A stretch of 27,332 bases of DNA from Chara braunii. Its lineage: Eukaryota > Streptophyta > Charophyceae > Charales > Characeae. Made by a program: the position numbers and the translations under genes. A model generated the notes under the pieces. The model worked only from the letters and a program-made list of their open reading frames with translations, was not told the DNA's origin and did no database searches. The stretch covers positions 112,540-139,871 of the forward strand of contig BFEA01000513.1 of the NCBI GenBank assembly GCA_003427395.1, given 5' to 3'. Of this stretch, positions 18,274 through 27,280 are shown in pieces; the stretch's first letter is position 1, and each line of letters begins with the position of its first letter.

Positions 18274-18425
18274 AAACGAGGCACCAAACATGCCTCCTAC
18301 TCCAGTTTACTGGCTTAAAAAAAAAAAAAAAAAGAGTCGCCAAACATGCCTGCTACTCCATTTTATTGGCTTGAAAAAAAACGAACAGTCACCAAACGTT
18401 CGTGCCACTCCAGTTTATTGGCTTG
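18274..18425. repeat. 52-56-bp repeat, three copies with poly-A interruptions
   Basis: CCAAACATGCC (or CCAAACGTTCG) followed by CTACTCCA and TTTATTGGCTT recurs from 18284, 18340 and 18392. Each unit ends in an A-run of variable length (17 in one case). Confidence 0.85.
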
Positions 18426-18728
18426 ATGTTTAGTGAAGAAGAGGAGTGGGATGATGAACTGTTGCTTTGGAAGCGCTGCGCATGTCGTGAGCGCCAGATA
18501 AGCTTCGTGGGTCTCTGGTAAACGGGAGGGTTGTGTAGTTTTCCACCACTCGCAGAGCCTAGGGTCCAATGTTGTTGGGGTAGAGACACAACCCCTGCAA
18601 GGTCATGCAGGCTAGTGGCAGGGGCTATATCTTGTTCCCAGGGTTTGTTATTCACACCGTGCATGCCAGTTTTTGATGCTTTCCATGCTAAGTAGTATAG
18701 TACATGTAGAGTGAGTACCTGTGGGCCA
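18426..18728. other. Intergenic, nothing recognised
   Basis: I see no gene or repeat structure. The minus-strand frames covering it are short and without domain features. Confidence 0.5.
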
Positions 18729-18982
18729 CCACCGTCTTCACCGGACGAGTATATCGTAGGGTCATTATTGGCGTATCTGGACTCGAAATAATGACCCTAC
18801 ATTGCACTGGGTTTAAACTTTAAACCACCAGTACATGCCAGCTATCTATCGGCCGTGGGCCCCTTTCGGAGGCCGCACACCGCTGATTCATTTTATGTTA
18901 CGGGCCTTACGGCGCACGGCTGAGAGTCTCCAAACAGGTTCTGCAGTTGCACGGCGTCATGTACACTGGTGGTTTAAGACGG
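18729..18982. mobile_element. Composite foldback element related to the pogo-like MITEs
   Basis: The outer left end CACCGTCTTCACC and the outer right end (read inward, CTACCGTCTTAAACC) resemble the ends of MITE copy 3. Inside are a hairpin TAGGGTCATTATT/AATAATGACCCTA (~18757-18800) and a second inverted pair TTAAACCACCAGTAC/GTACACTGGTGGTTTAA (18820-18834 and 18961-18977). It may be one MITE into which a second foldback element inserted. Confidence 0.5.
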
Positions 18983-19305
18983 TAGCATGATGAGGGTCTC
19001 CTGTGATATTGTCAGTATGCGAGGATTAATAATATTATTTCTTACTCTTTTGTACCTGAGGGTTTCAAATGCATGATTACTGGTGCACAGTGTTTGGGGG
19101 CGAGGGCTGCGATTCGATGTTGATGACTAGTAATGAACGGTGGATTCAATGGACGGAGGTACGCCTTTTGGAAAACGAATAGTACATATGCATGTCAGGA
19201 CTATGTTCCGAAGGATGACCGTCCCTGGTGCGTCTTGAACGTTTTAACCGTTAATTATTCGCTCCGAGGGGTTTGCTGAACGGGTCCAATTTTTGTATGG
19301 AGAAG
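18983..19305. other. Intergenic, nothing recognised
   Basis: No gene, RNA or repeat structure is evident. Confidence 0.5.
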
Positions 19306-19396
19306 GCTTTCCTATGCAAGGAGGAGGGGCTGGAGTTGGCTCTCTGCCACAAACACCCAGCCCCTTCTCCTCCTTGCGTGCGCAGTGTGGAAAGCC
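19306..19396. repeat. Imperfect inverted repeat (foldback)
   Basis: GCAAGGAGGAG-GGGCTGG (from 19316) is mirrored at 19357-19377 with a 3-nt bulge. Outside it GGCTTTCC (~19305-19312) is mirrored by GGAAAGCC (19389-19396), which is also the start of the first minisatellite unit. Confidence 0.7.
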
Positions 19397-19819
19397 GACC
19401 TGAAGTAATTCGCTTATAACCCTGTGCAGTGGAAATGTCGACCTGAAGTAGCATTTTTAACCCTGTTCAGTGTGGAAACGCCAACCTGAAGTAGTAATGC
19501 GCATTTTTAACCCTGTCGAGTGTGGAAAGCCGACCTGAAGTAGTAATGCGCATTTTTAACCCTGTTCAGTGTGGAAACGCCGACCTGAAGTAGCATTTCT
19601 AACCCTGTTCAGTGTGGAAATGCTGACCTGAAGTAGTATTGGGAGTTTTTAACCCTGTTCAATGTGGAAACGCCGACCTGAAGTAGCATTTCTAACCCTG
19701 TTCAGTGTGGAAACACTCACCTGAAGTAGTAATGGTCGTTTTTAACCCTTTTTTTTAACCCTGTTTGAGTGTGGAAAGCTGACCTGAAGTAGTAATGTGC
19801 ATTTTTAACCCTTGTCTGG
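19385..19819. repeat. Nine-unit minisatellite, 41-64-bp units
   Basis: Each unit has GTGTGGAAA, then a CCGACCTGAAGTAG core, a variable TAATGCGCATTTTT or CATTTCT spacer and TAACCCTGTTCA. Short (~42 bp) and long (~49 bp) units partly alternate. One unit is lengthened by a duplicated TTTTTAACCCT. Confidence 0.95.
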
Positions 19820-20067
19820 ACTGATAATGTGTGAAATTGCAGTGACTTACCGTTTTCCTTGTTGTTTTTGTTTTGCACAGCCACAACTAGAGTTCTGTTG
19901 TTGGTGTCTCGAGGTGCTTGGTTTTGTTTGCAGGACGGTCAGGCAGGAGGGCTAGGTATCAGTTTTGCTATGATGATCTTTGGGTTGTTTTTGGATGGGC
20001 CGATCCAATAATAACCGTCTGCTTTTGGGGGAAAAGACAAATTGACAACCCAAAGGATGTAGTTCGA
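19820..20067. other. Intergenic with a possible half MITE
   Basis: Bases 20005-20040, read on the minus strand, give TTTTCCCCCAAAAGCAGACG followed by GTTATTATT. This loosely matches the end of the pogo-like MITEs (TCTTCCCCCGAATACAACG, then GTCATTAT). Only one arm is present. Confidence 0.3.
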
Positions 20068-20153
20068 CTGTAGACCGACTACCCCTCTCTTCTGTTCTCA
20101 GAAGCTTTTGCCCTGGACGTCGACCTGAAGAGGGGTAGGTAGTCGCTCTACAG
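20068..20153. mobile_element. 86-bp foldback element
   Basis: CTGTAGACCGACTACCCCTC at the left matches the right end read inward, CTGTAGAGCGACTACCTACC followed by CCTCTTC, apart from one 4-bp indel and a few substitutions. Its right arm contains GTCGACCTGAAG, the core word of the neighbouring minisatellite. Confidence 0.6.
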
Positions 20154-20781
20154 TTCACGTGCCTTGAGAGTCTGTTTGCGTAAAAGGACGTCGCACTTTT
20201 GCAGTGACAGCAGGCATCACGTACTTTTGGAAACGACAGGCATTTTTTCGATGAGGGCAATCGCCGGATTGGAAAACAGATCTGAAAGTCCTCCGTCCAC
20301 CATAGCATGCAACTGTGCACTGCGTCGTTTTGGCTGTCCAGTTGTTTGCTCCCTTTCTTTCGTTCTGTCGAACGGTCAGGCGTTTCGATAACACTCTGGA
20401 ATTGCGGAGTGGTCGATGTCGTCTGGATGGACAATGTCCGCACACAAGCTTTCCCGACGACATCCACCCACAATCTTCTGAGAACGTTTCGTTTCACATT
20501 GAACTGGGGTTCTGTTGCGTTTACGTGAACACTTATTACTAAGTTATTAGTTCTATAAAATTCTATTTGAACTTCCCGATAGTGGTATCGGACTGGTGAT
20601 AGAGGAGGGAAGAATCCAGAGGTCTTGAAAAGGTACAGTGGAGTTGGGCCCGTGGGGATCACAAGGGAGCATCTTTCTGCTGGAGGCAGCTAAGTCGGTG
20701 GTGGTCCCAGACCACTATCCTGCACAGATATATAGCTCCTTTTTCATGATATCGCTGCGGTACCCTGCTCCAGTCATTTCA
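20154..20781. other. Intergenic, no gene recognised
   Basis: A 236-codon minus-strand frame (19952-20662) overlaps a half MITE and the 86-bp foldback element, so it is not credible as a gene. No other signal is seen. Confidence 0.5.
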
Positions 20782-20865
20782 GAGTCTTCACCGGTACACA
20801 GTTCTCCTGCTCGGGGTGGAACAGAGTCTTCACCGGTACACAGTTCTCCTGCTTGGGGTGGATGA
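20782..20865. repeat. 42-bp tandem duplication
   Basis: GAGTCTTCACCGGTACACAG starts at 20782 and 20824; copies differ by one C/T within the shared 38 bases. Confidence 0.95.
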
Positions 20866-21188
20866 TGGAAATCTCGTTTGTGAACTGCCAGCACATCACC
20901 CAGGGCCCAGGTGAAATTCGGAATCGAAAGCGAACAGATCCGAAAATTTTACCCAGGGCCCAGGGGTTGGAGCCAGCGGACCAAAATGGCTGGCGACACC
21001 AGCGAAAAGAAAGAAAAAGCACTGCGGCTGGTGGTTCGACCGAGCTCGGTGGGCGGGGGAAATCTACATTGGCAAAAAGAGGCCCGCAATCCCCGATGTA
21101 CTGGTGATGGTATAAGACTCTTTACTCATGTGGCTCTACATCCTCTGCGGATTTATTAGCTCTAGGAGACTTATCGTCTCCACCTGAA
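20866..21188. other. Intergenic, no gene recognised
   Basis: The only structure is a 14-bp word ACCCAGGGCCCAGG repeated at 20898 and 20951. Short frames here have no family features. Confidence 0.5.
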
Positions 21189-21328
21189 AATAACGCCTGG
21201 GTGTTATATTCAACTTACCCCAAAAAGGTCAGGTTTGTGCTTTTACTCTTTTTTTTCTCAAATAGAGCGCCCTTTCGAATATAACGCCCGGGGTTATATT
21301 CGAATAGAATGCCCGGGCGTTATATTGG
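21189..21328. repeat. Three AACGCCCGG-type palindromes
   Basis: ATAACGCC-GGTGTTAT (~21190-21208), TTCGAATATAACGCCCGGGG followed by TTATATTCGAA (21274-21304), and GAATAGAATGCCCGGGCGTT followed by ATATTG (from 21302). The words match the inner arms of MITE copy 3 (CGAATAGAACGCCCGG) but without its centre, as if the arms had collapsed onto each other. Confidence 0.6.
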
Positions 21329-21777
21329 AATGGTCCATGGGCAGAGTCTTGTAGAGGTAGTATACATGGGTTTGAAAGGGGGCGGGGAGGGTGATATACA
21401 AGGGTTTTAAAGGGGGTTGACAGGGGTTTCGACTTCCAAGGAGCATCCAATTGCAGAAAGAAATGAATGAACTTTTGAGAGGAGAGAGAGGATTAGAAGA
21501 AGAAGAAGAAGAAGAAAGAAGAAGATGATGGATGTACACCGGCATAGACAAATGACAAGGTTCTTCTTCTTCGCCCAACAATCTCCTCCTCCTTATCTCC
21601 CCCTTCTCTTATTCATACAAGAAATAATAATACAATGTTGAATGGCTGATCCAGAATCAATGTCCGAGTCCCTCTTCTACTGCAGGTATCACTTGAGGTC
21701 CACAATAGCCATGGCCGCCTCCCCCACTCTTCACTCTCATAGGCAGAGGCTATGGCGGACTACTAGGCCTTGCCCAG
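21329..21777. other. Intergenic with a GAA-rich tract
   Basis: (GAA)n lies at about 21496-21527, with TTCTTCTTCTTC at 21562-21573 in opposite orientation. No gene is recognised. Confidence 0.5.
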
Positions 21778-22084
21778 ATGCCCAAAGGACAACCCAAAGC
21801 AGCTATGGCTGCTCTAGCTCAGGCCGCCATGCCCAACCCTGCCTTGGAGCTTTTTGGTGGGGCTCTCCCCAGTTGGGGACTCCCTGCTGCCGCGCCCACC
21901 AAGGTGATGAAGATGGCTGCCTCCGTAGCCAGGTAAGTACCCCTGGTGCTCTTCCCCTTCTTCCTCCCTCGTGTGTTTCTCCTTCCTCCCCAGCAGCGCT
22001 GCTCCAGCCAGCGCTCCACCAGTGTGTCGCCAAACTTGCACACCGAAAAAGAGGCTGGGCTCTCCGCCCGGCTGGGAGATATAG
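21778..22084 (+). other. Possible small spliced ORF (speculative)
   Basis: An alanine-rich frame from the ATG at 21778 runs to a perfect donor AG|GTAAGT (GT at 21933). A pyrimidine-rich stretch ends TCCTCCCCAG at 21993. Removing this 61-nt segment joins the frame in phase to a further 29 codons, ending TAG at 22082, for about 81 residues in all. No domain is recognisable, and the upstream frame is open only back to a TAG at 21706. A second GTAAGTACC at 22403 repeats the donor context. It could be chance. Confidence 0.15.
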
Positions 22085-22451
22085 CGGCCTGCTTGCCTCT
22101 TCGGGCGGTGACTTCCAGGCCGCTCGGCCTTCCAAGCAACCGGTACCTCCTCCGTTTCGGAGGGGAAACGGAGGGAAATATCATTGCAGACTCTGATATT
22201 GCCTGTACAGGCCCTAGACCCAGACTGGTTGGACTGATATCCGCCTAGACCTAACCTACAACTACTGGGCCTCTAAAAATGCCACTTTTGTCTTCTTCTA
22301 CTCGGCCTCTAGTACCGGCACATCTACCCCTTCAGGGTGCGGTACCGGCCAGCCCGCTACTTGAGTGTTTTTCCTGCTGCAATTGCTCAATGTCACAGCC
22401 ACAGGTAAGTACCGGCCCTGAGGGCCCAATGCATGAGCAAGTGCCCTTGTG
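22085..22451. other. Intergenic, no gene recognised
   Basis: Open frames continue through here without domain features. The words GTACCGG and CAGGTAAGTACC recur but form no clear repeat. Confidence 0.45.
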
Positions 22452-22535
22452 GGCCACACACACACTCAAGCCAACCAGCACTCAGACAGGCACGGCCACA
22501 CACACATTCAAGCCATCCAGCACTCAGACAGACAT
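22452..22535. repeat. 42-bp tandem duplication
   Basis: GGCCACACACACACTCAAGC and the similar GGCCACACACACATTCAAGC start at 22452 and 22494; both continue CCAGCACTCAGACAG. Confidence 0.9.
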
Positions 22536-22839
22536 GCAGTCCAGCAAGCGTGCACACACAGACTTAGTAGCAAGCGGGAAACTCAGCAGGACATTCAGTC
22601 TATGGGCAAAACTCAGAAATCAGCTGTGTGTTGCAGTCCATGTTTGGACGGGTTGTCACAGAGTCTATAAGGAATTCTATAGTGACCCTCGGCCAGAAGA
22701 TGGTCGCATTGCAATTCTGTTTGATTTTTTGACTACCAAGCGCCCCACTGAAGTTGCCACTAGTTTACTGATTGTAACGCCGGGCGTTATAAACGAATAT
22801 ATATGTATTTTGAGGTGAGTCATTTATTGTAGCTCCCGG
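22536..22839. other. Intergenic, with one AACGCC palindrome
   Basis: No gene is recognised. TAACGCCGGGCGTTA at 22775-22789, followed by TAAACGAATAT, belongs to the same palindrome set as 21189-21328. Confidence 0.5.
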
Positions 22840-23040
22840 CAAAGTGCTCAGTCTTTGTGTTACCCCAGCTTCTGCCCCCCCCCCCGCCTCAGGGTGGGTG
22901 GCAGCATGCATCCTCTTAATTTGAGAGTAGAATCTAGCTTAGATTTTATAGGGGTCCCCTGTATAGGCTTAGGAGTAGTCGCAGGTAGGTACTGCAAGAT
23001 GAAATTGAGAGAAGGATCTAGGTTGGATTTTATAAAAAAA
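22840..23040 (+). mobile_element. Second copy of the SINE-like repeat (3' part)
   Basis: GGCAAAGTGCTCAGTCTTTG, GGGGTCCCCTGTATAG, AGGTAGGTA and AGAGAAGGATCTAG align in order with 9267-9438. The end is TTTTATAAAAAAA, a better A-tail than the first copy's. The motif GAGAGNAGNATCTAG occurs twice within this copy (~22921 and ~23003). Its 5' part is not recognisable. Confidence 0.6.
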
Positions 23041-23701
23041 CAGCGAACATTATCCCCCCTCCCCCCCAAGGCCCCTTCTATGTCTCTTGTTCCCTTTTGT
23101 GTCTCCCTCCTTGTCCCCTTCTCCCTCCCTCCCTCTCCCCCTCTCCTGCTCTTGCTTTGTTGCATGCATGTGTGCGAACACACACGGGCACAGGTACATG
23201 TACGTGTGTACACACAGATGTAAACTTGCATCTAGTGATAATAACACACGTTCGTGGCCGTACTTCTTAACCAATGTGAAGTTTTGCGGTATAGACATGG
23301 GAGACCAATGTGGCTTCAGATTATTTTGTGGATTGGCTTTGGTTGGCTCATCTTTTAAACCTCCTGTACATGCGGAGCTCTTTCTGCGGAGGTGGATATT
23401 CCACTGCATGCTGTGCTTTGCCGAATGCCAGCGTGACATTCTTTCTTTTCCTGTTTGTCTGCTGCTGCCTGCGGTTTTGGCCGGGCAGCCCCGAGCCTCT
23501 GAAACTTTTGGGTTGCCTTGATTTTGCTCCTCGAGATTGCCTGGGCACTGTACCGGCGGTTCAACCATGCTGTCCACATATTGAGACCTACGGGGCTGTA
23601 GAGGCGATTTATGGATCGGTTTTGGTTGGACGAACTCTCCAAACCACCAGTGCTTCGTAAAGTCGTGCCCGTTAACAAGCCACAATTCTGGTAAACGTAC
23701 G
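23041..23701. other. Intergenic, no gene recognised
   Basis: Pyrimidine-rich runs lie near 23053-23160. Overlapping frames on both strands (23087-23685) lack any known domain. Confidence 0.5.
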
Positions 23702-23738
23702 GGCCACTACAGGAGCGCCCAAATTCATCCGACTACAA
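23702..23738. repeat. Dispersed 37-bp repeat, copy 1
   Basis: GGCCACTACAGGAGCGCCCA followed by AATTCATCCGACTACAAA recurs at 25443-25480 with about three differences. Confidence 0.85.
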
Positions 23739-23776
23739 ATGTTTCTACTCTAGTTTTTTTCCACGGCCGGTAGCTG

Positions 23777-23817
23777 GGCCAAGTACTGGTGGTTAAAACC
23801 ACCAGTACACGGCCCCA
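23777..23817. repeat. Palindrome of the GTACTGGTGGTT family
   Basis: GTACTGGTGGTT and AACCACCAGTAC are perfect 12-bp arms separated by 2 bases (23783-23808), extended outward by GGGCC/GGCCC. The same arm occurs at 18820-18834 and 18961-18977, and a related GTGTACTGGT at 15342 and 15387. Confidence 0.8.
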
Positions 23818-24396
23818 TCCATTTTTGTAAGGTGCGATGTGAATGCAGGCGTGTGTCTGGCGGGATGTGCCGGGGTGGCCTTTGCCTGGAAACCTATCCA
23901 GGCAAATTGGCCCTTGCATGCAACCCTTTTTGCATGGATGGATTTCCAGGCCGAGGCCTGACGAGCCTGTATGCCCGGTGTATCTTAGAAAACGCGGCTG
24001 GCAAATGTACTGGTGCTTAACCATGCTGGCCACTTACTTTCGATCATGCCTTAATGCAGAGGGCACTTTCAATCGTGCCTTTAGGATGGTATGTTTCTCT
24101 GTTTTTTGCTCTTAACTCAAAGGAATGCACATGTTTGCACACGCGAAAACACACGTGGAGTTTTTCGACTCCATTGGGGAGCTATGGGTAGTCGATATCT
24201 TGGGTGGTGAAGACTGTTCCTGGGATCGATTTGCATCCTAGAGAAAAGAATTGTGTAAGAGCTATTTGTGTCGGTCTGCTCGTTCAAAAGGGCCACATTT
24301 ATCTACACTGGCAAGTAAGAAGGTAAGCTCAACCACACTATAAGTGGACGCAGAGCCGGGACGCAGTTGTTGTGCCTGTGAATTTTTTTTTATATA

Positions 24397-24431
<35 letters not shown>

Positions 24432-24931
24432 CCTGTGATTTTGGTTTCTGGGGTGTTGATCAGTTGCCGTAAGTTTTAACATATTTATTTCATTTATTTG
24501 ATGGGTTTTGAGCTTGGCAATAATGTCACAAGATGACTTTTGTATAGCTGGGGGGGCGAGGTTCCACTAGCAAACAGGATTCAATTTAAGACCCGAATGT
24601 GGAAGTGTTTGTGGAGAGATGCACAGCATAACAATTGACTGTCCATTGAAGGACAAATGGACGTTGAAATGTAGTCCTTGGAGACATCCATATTACACTA
24701 TAAATCGCTACGGGAACCATTCTGTGATCCAGTCCGTCGTCGGCCCTATCGGCTAACGGCCTGGATTGTTGGGCACATGTAATAAATCTGCGATCTTGGC
24801 CGTCAGGTCCCACCGGAGGATTGACGGTCCAGATCGGCGATCTTGAGACCGCGCGCCAACCGGTACCGGTTTGGCAAACAAAAAACTCGCAGTGGAAACA
24901 AAGAAAAGGTCTGGTGGTACGCGGTGAAGCC
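23818..24931. other. Intergenic, no gene recognised
   Basis: It contains (ATT)n at 24399-24429 directly after a T/TA run. No coding or RNA signal is recognised. Long minus-strand frames near 24586-25245 are caused by the phase-keeping repeat downstream. Confidence 0.5.
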
Positions 24932-25036
24932 GGCACAGACCTACCCAGTGAGACAAGGGTACCTGTTGTGGGGGAAGCAGCAGCAGGTACCCTTCGCCGG
25001 AACAGGTACCCTTGTCTCTCTGGGTGGATCTGTGCC
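24932..25036. repeat. 36-bp inverted repeat
   Basis: Arms 24932-24967 and 25001-25036 match at 33 of 36 positions (GGCACAGA, CACCC/TACCC, GAGACAAGGGTACCTGTT). The 33-nt loop carries another CAGGTACCCTT. The outer part of the arm is one end of the 42-bp unit that is then repeated to the right. Confidence 0.9.
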
Positions 25037-25215
25037 CTTCTTAGCATGCGGAGACATCTCACTGGGTAGATCTGTGCCTTTCTTAGTATGCGGAGACATC
25101 TCACTGGGTAGGTCTGTACCCTTCTTTGTTTGCGGAGACATCTCACTGGGCAGGTCTGTACCCTTCCTTGTATGCGGAGACATCTCACTGGGTACGTCGG
25201 TGCCCTTCTTCTCGC
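25016..25215. repeat. 42-bp tandem repeat, ~4.7 copies, open in several frames
   Basis: GCGGAGACATCTCACTGGGT starts at 25048, 25090, 25132 and 25174, with a partial unit before. Because 42 is 14 codons, one plus frame (14-residue unit ending VCGDISLGRSVPF) and two minus frames (one with KKGTDLPSEMSPHT) stay open. No start context, domain or neighbour supports translation. Confidence 0.95.
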
Positions 25216-25260
25216 CAAACAACTGACAGGCTCCAAAATACGCATGTGGAGAGATCTTAC

Positions 25261-25340
25261 TGGCTATGGCCGTTTCCTCCTTCCCCTCCGGCAAAACTAA
25301 TGGCTATGGCCGTTTCCTCCTTCCCCTCCGGCAAAACTAA
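25261..25340. repeat. 40-bp perfect tandem duplication
   Basis: Two identical units start TGGCTATGGCCGTTTCCTCC at 25261 and 25301. Confidence 0.98.
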
Positions 25341-26061
25341 GCACTAATCGCCCGGCAAGGAAACCGGCAGTCTCTGGTCAGTTGTGTTGTGGAGCTCTAC
25401 AAAACAACCAACCAGCCCCTCCACAATTTCAGGAAATGTTCAGGCCACTACGGGAGCGCCCAAATTCATCCGTCTACGAAGGGGACGTATATGGTATGCC
25501 CTCCTTTTCCCTGGACGTATGGGACCTTGTGAAAACTGGAGGACAGACAGAACTACATGGGCAGCAGTCCTCTCAGTTTCGTAGAGGTGCATTGTTACTG
25601 GACCTTATGTGCCTATGTAAAAAGAAGAAAAAACAAAAAAAAGGTTGGCAGGGCTACAGAGTACCCCGGACCTGCAAGAGGCTTACTTCATGGGTGCTGC
25701 ACCTTTTTGTCTTTCCTGTTTGTCTTTATCTGCTGAAATACAGGATGCTTGAAAAAAACAAGGATTTGCTAGAGTAGAAAAAAGAGGCGATCTTCATACG
25801 ATAGCTCAATCAAAGCGCAGCTTTTCTCATTATCGTTGGTGGTAAGAATGGCCTTTTAGAAATCACCACGGACCAAGTCAGCCCGAGTATGTTGTGGCAT
25901 TTAGTTAGCTGCGCGTGATAAAGGAAAGAAGATCATGCCCCATGCACCGCGGCCTGGCAGAGTGGTACTTGGGGTTGTTGTGTCACGCCGTCAGTTGATG
26001 ATGGAAAAAAAATAAAAATAAAAAAACGGAAAGTTCCGCCGCCGCATACGACAGCTGCATA
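25341..26061. other. Intergenic, no gene recognised
   Basis: It contains copy 2 of the 37-bp dispersed repeat (25443-25480). A 131-codon plus frame (25382-25777) includes that repeat and a lysine run from poly-A, so I do not call it a gene. Confidence 0.5.
25443..25480. repeat. Dispersed 37-bp repeat, copy 2
   Basis: GGCCACTACGGGAGCGCCCA followed by AATTCATCCGTCTACGAA; partner of 23702-23738, same orientation. Confidence 0.85.
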
Positions 26062-26172
26062 CTGCAGTCTTCCCCCGAATACAACGTACGGTCATTATAG
26101 CTGAATTTAGACTGAAAGATGGTCCAAATTCAACTATAATGACCGTGCGTTGTATTCCGGGGAAGACTGTAG
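26062..26172. mobile_element. Palindromic MITE, pogo-like, copy 2
   Basis: The 111-bp element has the best-preserved ends: left CTGCAGTCTTCCCCCGAATA, right read inward CTACAGTCTTCCCCGGAATA, both continuing CAACG and later GGTCATTATAG. Reading the right end as TA followed by CAGTCTTC gives the CAGTC-type terminus and TA target of pogo-like Tc1/mariner elements. Its ~50-bp arms leave only a short loop. Confidence 0.85.
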
Positions 26173-27279
26173 GGCAAGGCGTGGAACCAAGTTGTTGAGT
26201 TAACGGCATATGGATATGAGAGAGCGCTCCACTCCATGATGCATGCTTTTTTATGAGTACCCTTCCGTAGAGGACTGCCAACCACCCAAATACCCCTCGA
26301 TGTGCAGCCCAGCCAGCGTCGCATCACACCTGCCTACCCCCACGTTGTACCCCGCCAGTCCACATAGTATGACCCAGCGCACAGTACAACACAGCCAGAC
26401 CAGACGACCCACTCCATAAGGTACAAGCCTGGCCACAATACCCACACAGCACCACCCAGCTGCAATGCACAGCGTGGTCGTTTTTTTTTTTTTTTTTTTG
26501 GTGCTTTGGTGCGTGGACTCTGTATGTTGCCCTCAGTGTGGGTGCTAACGACACATGTTTGCAGTAGACGACTCCACCGAAAAAAAGTCTGAGCGTGTGC
26601 TATAGAGAACTCCACAAAAAGAAGGGTCTCGAGTGTTGGCGTGTGTCTTTTCAAAGTGCATCCATTTTCGAAGTAGATCCAACTTCTCTCCTCTGCTCCT
26701 TTAGGGGTTCTCTTCTCTTTCTCTTCTCTTTCCTCTTCTGATTTTCAAAACAGAATTATATCAGGAGTTAAGTGGCCATCCCCAAGTATGTAAGTTTTCC
26801 AAAAAAAGAATACAAAAACAAAGGAGGGGGTCCACAAGTGGAGGTGATGTGACCATCCTCCAACGCTGGGCACCCCTTTGTATATGGGTCCCGTCTAATT
26901 TCTGTGGAACTGAAACTGCTGGAAACCAGTTTCGGCACCCCGTTCAAGAATATTACCCTCTCGCCAGATGGTCGACACGAAAGAAAAAGAAAGAAAAAAA
27001 GGGAAAAAAGGGAATTTTTTTTAAAAAAAGGGAAAAAAAAAAGTTCCACACCGGACCTTGTCGCGTCTCCTCGCAACTACTGTCCCCTGATGCAGTAACC
27101 TTCTTCTTTTTTTTTTTGAAGTCCAGGGTGTTGTAGAGGGTAGGTTTTAGGCTCACATTACTCTCTTACACCTATCCCCAACAACTGAACGAGTCCCCCG
27201 GTGGGTTCGTTTTTTTGGCGGTTAGGGAAAAGAGGATGGGAGCGGGGGTTGGTTGGGTTCTGCAGCCCACCCCACAGAG

Positions 27280-27280
<1 letters not shown>
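26173..27280. other. Intergenic, no gene recognised
   Basis: Poly-T lies at about 26481-26499, A-rich and mixed purine runs at about 26980-27041, and another poly-T near 27108-27117. No domain-bearing frame or RNA gene is seen. Confidence 0.5.

Noticed and set aside
19385-19819. Regularly spaced repeats, considered as a CRISPR-like array
   Set aside because: Units are directly tandem without unique spacers, vary in length, and the context is eukaryotic.
19952-20662. 236-codon minus-strand open frame
   Set aside because: It runs through a half MITE and an 86-bp foldback element and has no domain.
21600-21660. AATAATACAATG stretch considered as the end of an LTR retrotransposon
   Set aside because: No primer-binding site, no polypurine tract, and no second LTR or pol sequence in the window.
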